DNA from: a virus
DNA: 32,782 bases
Strand: one strand, 5' to 3'
Virus record (IMG/VR): IMGVR_UViG_3300038954_000215
Span: 1-32,782 of that record
Numbering within the stretch: the first letter of the stretch is position 1; every line of letters starts with the position of its first letter. Made by a program: the position numbers and the translations under genes. Below are positions 1-8,095 of this stretch, in pieces. Below the pieces are notes generated by a model. The model did no database searches, was not told where the DNA came from, and worked only from the letters and a program-made list of their open reading frames with translations.

Positions 1-1093
1 ACGAGTAGACGATCCGATTGACACGCCCGGGCTCCTGCGGCCAGCCGCGCCCGTACCCGCTGGCGTCCAGCGTGCTATCCCACGCCCAGCCCAGCGTACC
101 CCCCGGTATGCACGTCGCACCATGCTCGGCCGTCTGGTAGCAGCGTGTCCCGCCGCTGTGTGTGTAGGTCGCGTCGGCGTCGGCGAGCTCGGTGTCGGCG
201 GAGTAGGCGTCGGAGGGATCTTGGTAGAGCGTGCCGCACCGTGCCGCGTGCTGCGCCTGTGTAATCGCAGCGCCGCAGTCGATAGCCAGCCGGTAGAGCA
301 TGACATTGCTGTCTGTGGCACTATGCCCGACGTACAGATCCATACCAGTCGCAGTCACACTGCCAAGGGCTGATGCGTCCCCCGTCCCATCTGCTGCTCC
401 GTCCAAATACCACGCCACCCCGTCGGTGATAGTGGTATCGACGGAGACGCTACGACAGTGTAGAGCCCCGTCCTCCGCGGTGCTAGCGTAGATCGTCGCG
501 TCGCTGGTACCATCCGACAGACCCACGCCCATCTTGTCAGTAGATGCGGGAATCAGCAGCTTGGTGTAGTGCAGCGTGGCGCCGCCAGTGTGCTCGTACA
601 CCAGCGCGTCTGTCGTACCATCGTACAGGTACCGGTAGATCACAGTGATCGAGATCTTGTCACCTGTGCAATACTCGGCGGGCGCCGTAAAATAGTGGCC
701 CCCGTCCACCCACACACCCGTTTCGTCCCACGCCACATCTCCGGTGGCGTCCTCTGTGGGCACGTACGCTGCGACCCCCTGACGCGGCGATCCCTGTGGG
801 CCCAAATCCCACGCCGTCGCATCGCCCGTGTCTGACATAGTACCGCTGGATTCCTGCATCAGGTAGCAGTGCTCAGCGTTACGGCCTAGCGTGCACCACT
901 CCGACCGCGCCGGCAGCGCGCCCATGTCGCGCGTGGCCAGCAGATGCAGCAGCAGTCCACTGACCCCAACTGGAGGATTTTGCTGTTCCGGCCCGCCGAC
1001 CATGACAGCGATCCCGATAGCAGCCGCCGCAGCCATCGCCGCGGAGCCACCCAAAATCGCATGACGTCTCGCACGACTCCTACGCCCCGGCAT
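1..1093 (-). CDS. Putative LamG/ConA-like tail or surface protein (C-terminus beyond window)
   Basis: The reading frame stays open from an ATG at 1093 to the left edge (at least 364 codons). The start overlaps the TAG stop of the preceding gene by 14 nt. Residues 1-8 are Arg-rich and are followed by an Ala/Gly/Ile hydrophobic stretch to about residue 32, resembling a signal peptide or membrane anchor. From about residue 75 the protein is rich in Thr, Asp, Gly and Tyr. The segments VAWYLDGAADGTGD and MDLYVGHSATDSNVMLYRLA look like the strands of a laminin-G/concanavalin-type fold, common in phage receptor-binding or carbohydrate-binding proteins. It follows three other unknown genes after the baseplate block, where fibre genes usually sit. 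The fold is inferred by eye. The receptor role is an inference from position. Confidence 0.6.
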   Translation of the reverse strand, partial: MPGRRSRARRHAILGGSAAMAAAAAIGIAVMVGGPEQQNPPVGVSGLLLHLLATRDMGALPARSEWCTLGRNAEHCYLMQESSGTMSDTGDATAWDLGPQGSPRQGVAAYVPTEDATGDVAWDETGVWVDGGHYFTAPAEYCTGDKISITVIYRYLYDGTTDALVYEHTGGATLHYTKLLIPASTDKMGVGLSDGTSDATIYASTAEDGALHCRSVSVDTTITDGVAWYLDGAADGTGDASALGSVTATGMDLYVGHSATDSNVMLYRLAIDCGAAITQAQHAARCGTLYQDPSDAYSADTELADADATYTHSGGTRCYQTAEHGATCIPGGTLGWAWDSTLDASGYGRGWPQEPGRVNRIVYS

Positions 1094-1583
1094 ATTTCCA
1101 CCCAGTCAATGGCCTCAGGCTCAGCCGCAGATCATCGGTCCCAGTCAGACCGGTCACCTGAAAATATGCATGCGTCGAGCCGCCCACACCGTCCAGCGTA
1201 AAGATGTTGCCATAATCCTCGGACAGCGCTGCATTGCAAACCATCCGCATCTCGCGCGTCGGGTACCACTCCTCGTCTGTGTCGTCGTACGTCCACAGTA
1301 CGACCGTCGCATAGCTCGAGGCGCTGTCTGCTGCCTCAAATCGCCCCTTGAGCTGCCACCACGGATGCACCTCTTTGCCGTCGTCGGCGACGGCGAACGC
1401 TCCCTGCACCGTAGACGGTGCGCCACTCGGCGCCGATGTGTCAGACGTAAAGGTCTGCGCTCCCTGCGCCGTTGCATTTGCCAGCCCCGACGCACCAGGG
1501 ATCTCGCACGTCAGCGGTGGCAGTCTGCGTGGGTATCTCGGATCGATCTGATTGGGCTTTTGCCCGGTGTAGTAGGTAGCCAT
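1080..1583 (-). CDS. Hypothetical virion-associated protein
   Basis: This 167-residue protein is not recognised. It starts at an ATG three bases after the stop of the gene before it. The sequence is soluble-looking and acidic, with many Thr, Ser, Ala and Asp residues and no membrane segment or Cys cluster. Aromatic patches such as HPWWQLKGRF, ATVVLWTYDD and HAYFQVTGL suggest a beta-rich domain. It lies between a BppU-like protein and the LamG-like protein in the string of genes behind the baseplate cluster. A structural, distal-tail or fibre-accessory role is therefore likely, but it rests on context alone. Confidence 0.6.
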   Translation of the reverse strand: MATYYTGQKPNQIDPRYPRRLPPLTCEIPGASGLANATAQGAQTFTSDTSAPSGAPSTVQGAFAVADDGKEVHPWWQLKGRFEAADSASSYATVVLWTYDDTDEEWYPTREMRMVCNAALSEDYGNIFTLDGVGGSTHAYFQVTGLTGTDDLRLSLRPLTGWKYAGA

Positions 1584-1586
1584 CCT

Positions 1587-2039
1587 CTAGCTCTCCGTGT
1601 GCTTGCGTAGTACCTCGAACACTCCCGCCGCTATCACATCGCCCTCGTAGGCAAGCTGCAGCGAATACACTCCGGGATTGAGACTGTCGGCGCTATCAAA
1701 TGCGGCCGTTATGATGTTGTTGACAGCGTCTACAGAGATATCTTCCGTCTGGCTCTTTGCAGCGTCGACAGTACCGCGCTCGTCTATCAGCAGCAGTGTC
1801 ACTGTGTCATCTGCAGACAGACTCGTGGTTGTGCTTGCGTCCGCAGCGTCAACAGTGACAAGGGTAAAATCGATCTTCCAGGTCTCGCCGCTGTAGTAGG
1901 CGATCCCGCCATTGCCCTTGATGCGCTTTGCCGTGATCGGTAGCGCCATCGGGTCTGACTCGTAAAGTGCAGACCATTTGGCAGTATCACTCCCGTCCGT
2001 CCACCGCCACCGCACATACTGTCTCGCGTAGGTCGTCAT
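1587..2039 (-). CDS. Putative baseplate upper protein, BppU-like domain
   Basis: This 150-residue protein begins MTTYARQYVRWRWTDGSD and ends with a beta-strand pattern (NPGVYSLQLAYEGDVIAAGV followed by FEVLRK). The ending resembles the immunoglobulin-like N-terminal domain of BppU-type baseplate proteins of Gram-positive phages. In the middle (about residues 50-110) it has alternating Thr/Asp strands and the segment DDTVTLLLIDERGTV, also typical of that fold. Such domains attach receptor-binding modules to the baseplate, which suits its place behind the gp48-like gene. The match is by pattern only and could be a generic beta-sandwich. Confidence 0.5.
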   Translation of the reverse strand: MTTYARQYVRWRWTDGSDTAKWSALYESDPMALPITAKRIKGNGGIAYYSGETWKIDFTLVTVDAADASTTTSLSADDTVTLLLIDERGTVDAAKSQTEDISVDAVNNIITAAFDSADSLNPGVYSLQLAYEGDVIAAGVFEVLRKHTES

Positions 2040-2099
2040 GTCGTAGTCCTGATCGTAGACTGGCGAGTGTGCGCGAGGCTGTCAAATCTGTGCGTTGTG

Positions 2100-2672
2100 C
2101 TAGTCGTCATTGCCAGTCTTGCACTGCACCTGTGCGTAGTACACCGTGCACGTGTTTCCCGTGGCGGGTTCTGGCGCCACGTACTGGATCGCATACTCGC
2201 TCTCGTCGTCGATGACTATATCCAGCGACGTACCATTGATAGTCTGCCTGCCAGTAGTGTCCCACGGAGAAGCATCCACGGTCGTCACCGCTGTCCATCC
2301 GCTCCCGCCTGCCACATCGGTCACGCTGCGCTTTACCACCTTGATAGACCCCGCTCCGGCGCCGCTGTTATTGTCTCCGGAGGAGGACTCGATGACCGTT
2401 TTTAATGCGGTGACGGTGTCTCCCGCTTTCGCAGGGATCGTCAGATACAGGATCGAGTCGTTGTCAGGGTTTGCGCCCGTCTGCCAGACCTCATCGTCCA
2501 GGCTCCACGCGCTGGCTGCGCCGCTAGTTTCTACGCCCGCACCAAGCGGAAGCGCCTGCCACCGCGCCTTCATCACATCCTTAAGCTGATCCTGCAGATT
2601 GTTGATGTCCGCGCTCGAGGCTGTGCCCGTCGCTGCGGTAAACACTCGGTTGCCATTACATAGCTCTGCCAT
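2100..2672 (-). CDS. Hypothetical tail fibre-type protein
   Basis: This 190-residue protein has a clear ribosome binding site (GGAGGAGACT directly before the ATG at 2672). Residues about 15-40 (SSADINNLQDQLKDVMKARW) look like a short helix. The rest is Ser, Thr, Gly and Asp rich with predicted beta strands, for example DSILYLTIPAKAGDTVTALK and YAIQYVAPEPATGNTCTVYY. There is no recognisable enzyme motif. It is the first gene after the conserved baseplate genes, the position of the fibre gene (gp49) in Mu. A short fibre or adaptor role is plausible but unproven. Confidence 0.6.
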   Translation of the reverse strand: MAELCNGNRVFTAATGTASSADINNLQDQLKDVMKARWQALPLGAGVETSGAASAWSLDDEVWQTGANPDNDSILYLTIPAKAGDTVTALKTVIESSSGDNNSGAGAGSIKVVKRSVTDVAGGSGWTAVTTVDASPWDTTGRQTINGTSLDIVIDDESEYAIQYVAPEPATGNTCTVYYAQVQCKTGNDD

Positions 2673-2681
2673 AGTCTCCTC

Positions 2682-3314
2682 CTATGTATCCCAGCATCCC
2701 TGGTCCCAACCACGTCCATCCGTGTCAAAGGCGAAGAGCTTTGCTCTTCCAACCGTCCACGTGTCGCCGCTGGGCTGCAGGCGCTTTGCCGTGTCCCACG
2801 CCTCGGTGTGATCAAAAGATGCCGTTCCGTCTGTGTCGTAGATGTGCAGATTCGTCGCGTTGGCCGTATACTGATTTGCCACGTCCGGACTGTAGGATGC
2901 CACTGTCGCCGCGCTCGGCGAGTGCACCCGCACGTCAGCAGGATCGAGCCCCATCGCCGGGCCCATGATCGAGCGCAGCTTTTCCAGCGTCAGGGTGCCA
3001 AAAGATCGTGCCTTAACCATCACACGATCCTGTCTCTCGTCGACAGTACCGCTGGAGCTCAGGCCATACGACCGCTCCCAATCAGGCAAAAAAAGATCAT
3101 CATCATCGAGCCACGGCCACACACGCTCGCCGATCCACTCCAGCCCTTTGCGACACCATGATAGTGCCAGGCCCATGACATCGTGATCTTTTCGCGCCTC
3201 CGCGTCGTCCGTCCACACACCAGGCGGAAAAAATCGACGCACCATGCCCTGATAGACAGTCTCAAAATCGCGCCACCCTGTAGGCCAAGATGGCAGCCAG
3301 CTCGGATCGCTCAT
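2682..3314 (-). CDS. Mu gp48/YmfQ-like tail protein (DUF2313)
   Basis: This 210-residue protein belongs by sequence and position to the YmfQ/DUF2313 family (Mu gp48), a small baseplate protein between gpJ and the fibres. The typical family pattern is visible: an early YQGMVRRFFPPGVW segment, a central W-rich helical part (CRKGLEWIGERVWPWLDDDD), LPDWERSYGL, and a helix with RQDRVMVKARSFG. The start was placed at the ATG at 3314 because it overlaps the stop of the gpJ-like gene as ATGA. A frame extending 54 nt further upstream would add an unlikely Arg/Gly-rich tail. The C-terminal 80 residues (beta, Asp/Thr rich) are less conserved and may contact the next tail protein. Confidence 0.85.
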   Translation of the reverse strand: MSDPSWLPSWPTGWRDFETVYQGMVRRFFPPGVWTDDAEARKDHDVMGLALSWCRKGLEWIGERVWPWLDDDDLFLPDWERSYGLSSSGTVDERQDRVMVKARSFGTLTLEKLRSIMGPAMGLDPADVRVHSPSAATVASYSPDVANQYTANATNLHIYDTDGTASFDHTEAWDTAKRLQPSGDTWTVGRAKLFAFDTDGRGWDQGCWDT

Positions 3315-4828
3315 GACTGATCCTCGTAGATTTGCACCTCGCCCGATTCCACTCCCGCGTACGGACACGCTACGACCAGATTGCAGCTAGTACCGCTGGT
3401 CTCCGTGGGCGATACGTCAGACGTGGCACCGTCAATCTCGCACGTCGACACCTCCAGCACGTCGCCGTCTGCCGCGTCGATCACTGCATTTTTTATCCAC
3501 GGGATCCGCATCGTGTCATCCCATGGTGACACGCTAGATGCGTCCGCGTAGCTGCTACGCTCGGGGCCGATCGTGTCTAGGTAGTCTACGATCGCATCGA
3601 GCATGTCAGCAGCGATGCCACCACCCGCACAAATCGCAAAAGACCCGCCGCTCGCGGTCGGCCCATCACTGGACAGCGATAGGTCCGTATCCCACACCCA
3701 CGACGACACCGTAAATCGATCATAGCTACCGCTGACAGGGGCGCTAGCGTTGCCAGGCTCCAGGTCTACTGTCGCCTCTTGGTTGGCTATGATGACCTTG
3801 TCGCCACTGCTGATCAGTCCTGCGCTGTATGCGCTGCTAGCTACGATCAGACTGTCTGCGATGGTCGTACTGCTGACTGTCTTTTGATTGCTGTACCCAT
3901 CCCAATCCACCTGCTTTTCGCTGCTGGCGTCGGGGGCGAGCTTGTAGGCCGCTTTGACGATGTGATAGTCGGCAGTCACTGTCAGTCTGCGTGACTGCTC
4001 CATCTGCCGCACGGGCATCGTGTCTTCGACCTGGGCGTCCAGTGCCGTCTGCTGTGTGCTGGTAGTGATACGATCTAGCCCGCTCTCGCCGCGCTGCAAT
4101 GCCACCCAATCCGTCGTACCGTAGCCGTACGGCTGATTGGCGCGCTTGCTCCAGACGTAGGCGTCATAGGCGCCCTGTGCAGTGGCCTCGATGGCCTGCA
4201 CCCAGTGGTCAGCATTGCCCGACAGTGACGGGCTCTGCAGCGCCCGCAGAAGCCGGCTCTGGCCCTCTGCGTCTGTCTCCTGATCAAGGCCTCCGTCGAG
4301 ATCTTTGACGAGCGTAGCCGTCTCCGAAATACCTGCGGGCGGGGACTCAAAAGTCAGCGTGTCGCCGCTCTCCAGATTGACAGCAGTACCAGTATCGATC
4401 GACACCACATCGGCATCGTAGGTGCCAGTGGCCGCAAAGCTGTAGGTCTCGTCGATCTTGTAGCGATTGCCAGCATCGTCTACCAGGGTCTCGTCTGTGA
4501 TAGTAGGCGTGCCGCTGGTGCACGTGACAGTCAGCGCGTCAGTCGCGCTGGATGTGTGTGGCAAGATTAGGCCATAGCCACCGGCACCATTGCTCTGGCC
4601 AAATAGGTGCAGCCATTTGTTTAGGTATGTGCCGGTGCTGCTCCACGGCATTAGCGCGCGGCGAAACGCCTCGATTCCGCCGTAGATGCTATGGACGATC
4701 CGACCCATCGTCTGTGCGTAGATCCACAGGTCGGAATATTTGCCATCGTCTGCGTCGGGGCGGTACGACTGCCACTGCGCGTACAGCTCCGCTCGTATGT
4801 CTGACAGTATGGGGCGAATCCAAGCCAT
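3311..4828 (-). CDS. Baseplate J-like protein (Mu gp47 homologue)
   Basis: This 505-residue protein has the layout of the baseplate J family, which forms the wedge of contractile phage tails. Residues 1-75 contain the helical N-terminus (ILSDIRAELYAQWQSYRPD... IVHSIYGGIEAFRRALMPW... YLNKWLHLFG). They are followed by a Thr/Asp-rich beta domain (TVTCTSGTPTITDETLVD, RYKIDETYSFAATGTYDADV, VNLESGDTLTFESPPAGI). Next come QSRLLRALQSPSLSGNADHW and AIEATAQGAYDAYVWSKR, the typical core motif region. An extra beta-rich part around residues 300-420 may be an insertion. It is flanked by gp46- and gp48-like genes, exactly the Mu order. Confidence 0.9.
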   Translation of the reverse strand: MAWIRPILSDIRAELYAQWQSYRPDADDGKYSDLWIYAQTMGRIVHSIYGGIEAFRRALMPWSSTGTYLNKWLHLFGQSNGAGGYGLILPHTSSATDALTVTCTSGTPTITDETLVDDAGNRYKIDETYSFAATGTYDADVVSIDTGTAVNLESGDTLTFESPPAGISETATLVKDLDGGLDQETDAEGQSRLLRALQSPSLSGNADHWVQAIEATAQGAYDAYVWSKRANQPYGYGTTDWVALQRGESGLDRITTSTQQTALDAQVEDTMPVRQMEQSRRLTVTADYHIVKAAYKLAPDASSEKQVDWDGYSNQKTVSSTTIADSLIVASSAYSAGLISSGDKVIIANQEATVDLEPGNASAPVSGSYDRFTVSSWVWDTDLSLSSDGPTASGGSFAICAGGGIAADMLDAIVDYLDTIGPERSSYADASSVSPWDDTMRIPWIKNAVIDAADGDVLEVSTCEIDGATSDVSPTETSGTSCNLVVACPYAGVESGEVQIYEDQS

Positions 4829-4831
4829 CTA

Positions 4832-5221
4832 TTATGTCCCCCATCGGTAAATCGTAGACGTGCTGACCTGACGCTGCGTCGCCATGTCGCGCCACGTCCA
4901 CGTGATTTCTGCGGATGACCCATCTGTGCTTTTGACAGTAGTCTCAAAAGTTTTGATCAGGCCGAGCTCCACGAGCGGTGACACCGCCTCCTCGCTCCAG
5001 ACTGCGATAAGAGCACGATCATTTTCTGTGTTGTGCAGTCGCTCGATCCACATCTGATTGCCAAGCTCGCCGTCATCGTCTGCCAGCCATTTGCCCTTGT
5101 GCATCAGTAGCAGACGCTCGACCTTGCCCACGCTGGAGGTCGTAGTGTGGTAATTTTTGTCATCGCCGATCGCGTTGTCGCGCGAGCGGCCGGAAAAATC
5201 TATGTAGCGATCTTGTGGCAT
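4832..5221 (-). CDS. Mu gp46-like baseplate wedge protein
   Basis: This 129-residue protein matches the short gp46 family, the baseplate wedge component that corresponds to gp25 of T4. It shows the expected features: an N-terminal D.R.. segment, GKVERLLLMHKGKWLADDDGELGNQMW (in parts), then a helix with the AVWSEEAVSPLVELGLIKTF motif and a final beta pair (TWTWRD). The usual family member is 130-150 residues, so it appears complete. It lies between the spike and gpJ genes with only three-base gaps, indicating translational coupling. The function in the wedge is known for the family. No catalytic activity is expected. Confidence 0.85.
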   Translation of the reverse strand: MPQDRYIDFSGRSRDNAIGDDKNYHTTTSSVGKVERLLLMHKGKWLADDDGELGNQMWIERLHNTENDRALIAVWSEEAVSPLVELGLIKTFETTVKSTDGSSAEITWTWRDMATQRQVSTSTIYRWGT

Positions 5222-5224
5222 CAG

Positions 5225-5911
5225 CTAGACATCAATATAGTTTTTTGTCGACAGAATCGCAGAAAGCCCCGTCAATAGCGTGCTTACAGCGGTACCAGTG
5301 CTATTGATGTAGGTGCTGGTATTTCCCGCTGTTACGTCGCCATCGTCCGCAATGTCTGTCTTCCAGCTCTCAAGTGCGCTCTGCCAATTGCTAAAGAATG
5401 TGTTGAACAGCGAGTAAAAATCTGTCCCCTTTACGATAGGTTGCGAGGCAGTCGCAGCCCCAATTTTTGTGGCAGTGGTACTGACCAGCTCGACTTTCGC
5501 CCCGTTCACACGGGCGTCATCAGTGCATGTCACCTGCCCGCCGTCATTTGATTCCATCACGATCTTGGCCGATTGCGCCTTGATGTGATGTCCCCATTGT
5601 GACAGGATCTGCAAGAACCCGCCTGGGCTCAAGTTGATCTTGTTGCCCTCCTTGTCCCACAGCATCACCTGTCCGTCAGTGGCAAGCTCTGGGCGATTCT
5701 CCGGCTCCTCGCCGATGATAGCCAGGTCTCCGCCCTCGGTGTGCGCGACGACCAGCGCAGTCCCTGCTGGGCTCCGACTGCTAAACCCATAGCCATCCGA
5801 AAATTTGCGCAGGTCCCCGCGCTGCAGTGTCTCCTCGGATCTGCCGTACGCCTGACACTGCCCGTCTGCGTCTACACTGATGACCTCGCCTTCGAACATT
5901 TGCGTCACCAT
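5225..5911 (-). CDS. Baseplate spike protein (Mu gp45-like, gpV type)
   Basis: This 228-residue protein fits the gp45/gpV spike family, the membrane-puncturing tip of contractile tails. An N-terminal OB-like part (FEGEVISVDADGQCQAYG, then PAGTALVVAHTEGGDLAIIG) is followed by GQVMLWDKEGNKINLSPGGF and a repetitive beta region (AKIVMESNDGGQVTCTDDAR, VNGAKVELVSTTATKIG) that would form the triple-stranded needle. A C-terminal helix (FFSNWQSALESWKTDIAD) follows. The start at ATG 5911 is preferred over GTG 5941. It has an AAGAGCAGAG sequence upstream and overlaps the hub gene by only 7 nt instead of 37. Confidence 0.85.
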   Translation of the reverse strand: MVTQMFEGEVISVDADGQCQAYGRSEETLQRGDLRKFSDGYGFSSRSPAGTALVVAHTEGGDLAIIGEEPENRPELATDGQVMLWDKEGNKINLSPGGFLQILSQWGHHIKAQSAKIVMESNDGGQVTCTDDARVNGAKVELVSTTATKIGAATASQPIVKGTDFYSLFNTFFSNWQSALESWKTDIADDGDVTAGNTSTYINSTGTAVSTLLTGLSAILSTKNYIDV

Positions 5912-7194
5912 GTCACTCTGCTCTTGATCCACTCGTCCCACTCGTCATCTGTCACATCGTCGTGATCCAAATGCAGCCAAATCTTGGCTGGTATCAGCGA
6001 CAGCACCGTGCGTGTGCCAGCGTCTACGGATTTCACGAACCGCCGCTCGACGATGTAGTGCTGTCCAGAGATGTCATTCCATTCGTCTGTGACGTTGACA
6101 CATGCATTCGGGGCCCACAGCAGACCGTCGCGCTCGTGGCCTGCGAGCTCCACCTCGTAGCGGTACGACCTACACGCAATCTCCTCGACCGTCGTACGCG
6201 CAAGCCGGCGCAGCAGTTTGTCGTTGTGACATCCCCGTGGCACACGTAGCGTCTGCGGCTTGTGCACACGGGCCTCCAGACTCCCATCGCTTTTCGTGAG
6301 CCAAAACGCCGGCGATGGATCGCGCACTTCGATACTGCGATTGTTGCTCCGGCCTTTGTGACTGCGCTTTTTTCGTCCCTGAGCTATCACTGTGTAGCTG
6401 GCGTAGCGGTCCCCGGTAGCAGGCCGCCAGTCTGCGGCCAGCACATTGCCACCCTTGGGACTGTAGACCAGATCGTCGTACTCCACACGGTCGTATGATG
6501 GGCGGCCGATGAACAGCTCGCCCTGCGCTGTCACGTATGCAATGCACGCTACCTGCCGCGCTACCTCGCGGATTTTTTCCCACCTGCTACTACCGGGCTC
6601 CACGCGCATCTGCCGCAGCTCGTCGACGTCTACCCCGCGGTAGTACGGCGATTTCTTCCCGGCCTTTTGTTGCGAGCCTTTGACGCGCACGCGCTTTGTC
6701 AGCCCCTCGCTCGTAGTGATCTGTCGATACCTCGAGCGCTGCTTAGCCGCCATCACATAGTGTGCAGGCGCATCGTCTGTCACCACCTCCGAGATGTAGT
6801 CCGGTCGCCACGGCTCGCTGGCATAATCGGCGAGTTTTTTCAGGGTCCACCCGCTCACACTTTTGCCCTCCGAAAATCCGACGTCTATCAGCCAGCGTCC
6901 CATGTCTCGGCCGGTCAGATCGAGATACGATCCTCCTACTGCATGACCACTCTCTCGGTCGTCGGTGACTCCCGTAAACTGCATGGCGTCATTGCACATG
7001 ATGCGCACGCGCTGCTCGCCGGAAAGAAAGATCTTGCGGATGTCAGCTGTGGGAGTAGGCTGCAGTTTGAACGTGCCCGCCTCACCCCACAGATTTTGGA
7101 TCACTTCGTACTGCTGAAACTTATCGACCGTGTGCCACACTGATGCGTCGTCTCTGTCCTCGACGTCTATCCACAAAAGATCCGCCATCACCAT
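5905..7194 (-). CDS. Baseplate hub protein (Mu gp44/gpP, late control D-like)
   Basis: This 429-residue protein resembles the gp44/gpD hub family, which forms the ring under the tail tube and carries the spike. The N-terminus (KFQQYEVIQNLWGEAGTFKL... GEQRVRIMCNDAMQFTGVTD) and the segment GSYLDLTGRDMGRWLIDVGF are typical. They are followed by SVSGWTLKKLADYASEPW, a GKSPYYRG.. region and, near residue 195, the RWEKIREVARQVACIAYVTA helix that recurs in the family. The start at ATG 7194 overlaps the upstream TGA as TGATG. A GTG at 7197 and an ATG at 7188 are alternatives. Gene order LysM protein, hub, spike, gp46 is Mu-like. Confidence 0.85.
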   Translation of the reverse strand: MVMADLLWIDVEDRDDASVWHTVDKFQQYEVIQNLWGEAGTFKLQPTPTADIRKIFLSGEQRVRIMCNDAMQFTGVTDDRESGHAVGGSYLDLTGRDMGRWLIDVGFSEGKSVSGWTLKKLADYASEPWRPDYISEVVTDDAPAHYVMAAKQRSRYRQITTSEGLTKRVRVKGSQQKAGKKSPYYRGVDVDELRQMRVEPGSSRWEKIREVARQVACIAYVTAQGELFIGRPSYDRVEYDDLVYSPKGGNVLAADWRPATGDRYASYTVIAQGRKKRSHKGRSNNRSIEVRDPSPAFWLTKSDGSLEARVHKPQTLRVPRGCHNDKLLRRLARTTVEEIACRSYRYEVELAGHERDGLLWAPNACVNVTDEWNDISGQHYIVERRFVKSVDAGTRTVLSLIPAKIWLHLDHDDVTDDEWDEWIKSRVTW

Positions 7195-7649
7195 CACGAC
7201 ACCCCCGCGTATGGCAGCGTCAGGACAGTGCCCGGCTCGATCGCAAGCGGGTCGATGATCCCATTTCGAGTCGTAATCTCTTCCGCCTTTTCCGTGTCTC
7301 CGTAGTAGTCAAGACACACAGAAAAAATGTCACTCCAGTTGATGATCTGCACCTCAAAAGATGCGGGGATTTTCGACAGCAGTGTGTCAACGAGCTGCGT
7401 TGCCACTCGTACCATCCGGTACGCACTGGACGTCACCACCTCGGCATTTTCGCGGTACTCTGTCATATCGTCGATCGTCTCGATCAGTGCAGTGGACGCG
7501 GCGCGAAACGATGACATCGTACGGCTCACATCGTGCGGCTCTGCCACACCATTGCGATAGTCGGTGACAGTCTCGTCGAGATCCTGATACGCCTCCGCCC
7601 AGGCGTCGTAGTCCGTCAGCACCGCTGTGTCGTCGTCAAAGATTCCCAT
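7194..7649 (-). CDS. LysM-domain tail protein (gpX-like, or C-terminal part of a split gp43)
   Basis: This 151-residue protein has a helical acidic N-terminal part (about residues 1-90, many Asp, Glu and Thr). It ends in a LysM-like fold at residues about 98-148: INWSDIFSVCLDYYGDTEKA, then EEITTRNGIIDPLAIEPGTV and LTLP. LysM domains in tail protein X and in Mu gp43-type proteins sit near the baseplate hub. Here the domain is encoded alone, directly after a small gene with the gp43 N-terminal domain. The pair therefore looks like one ancestral gp43 divided in two. The start and stop overlap both neighbours as TGATG, so translation is probably coupled. The domain call is by pattern. Confidence 0.75.
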   Translation of the reverse strand: MGIFDDDTAVLTDYDAWAEAYQDLDETVTDYRNGVAEPHDVSRTMSSFRAASTALIETIDDMTEYRENAEVVTSSAYRMVRVATQLVDTLLSKIPASFEVQIINWSDIFSVCLDYYGDTEKAEEITTRNGIIDPLAIEPGTVLTLPYAGVS

Positions 7650-8095
7650 CAGTCGTCATACACCAGCTCGTCGGCGTCGCTATAGATCGAGGCGAGCTCC
7701 TGCTGCTGTGCCGCAGGGCTTTTGCTCGCCTTCGGTGTCGCAAGAGCTGCCGTTTTGTGCTCTGTGAATGTGATCGAAAATGTGACCACGCCTGGCCTGC
7801 GCGCCTCTACGCTATCACTGTCGATGCTGGCTCGCGCCTGCCAACTGCCAAAAATCGGATGAGTGAAAAGTCGTGGCTTGCCACCATGCACGGCTTTGTA
7901 GAGATCGATGTAGCTGTCGTAGTCCATCCGCGCGCTGATCGTGTCACGTCGCGACGGTGCGCCGGTGTCCTCTGTATCACTGCCAGTCCTCCCAAAAGAC
8001 TGGTGCTCGATCACGCGTCGCGGGGCGCGACCGCTAACACTTTCGGCCCAAAAGCTGATACCAGCGTAGCTGGCTTTGACCGCAGTACGTGGCAT
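7649..8095 (-). CDS. DNA circulation protein N-terminal domain (Mu gp43-like)
   Basis: This 148-residue protein matches the DNA_circ_N domain found at the N-terminus of Mu gp43 (protein N). The matching pieces are YAGISFWAESVSGRAPRRVI EHQSFGRTGSDTEDTG, a RRDTISARM strand, YIDLYKAVHGGKPRLFTHPI and the closing VVTFSITFTEH. In Mu-like phages this domain is normally fused to a long C-terminal region of several hundred residues. Here the protein ends after the domain plus about 35 residues. The ATG follows the tape-measure stop with no gap. Despite its name, the protein is probably a tail/baseplate component. Confidence 0.85.
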   Translation of the reverse strand: MPRTAVKASYAGISFWAESVSGRAPRRVIEHQSFGRTGSDTEDTGAPSRRDTISARMDYDSYIDLYKAVHGGKPRLFTHPIFGSWQARASIDSDSVEARRPGVVTFSITFTEHKTAALATPKASKSPAAQQQELASIYSDADELVYDD

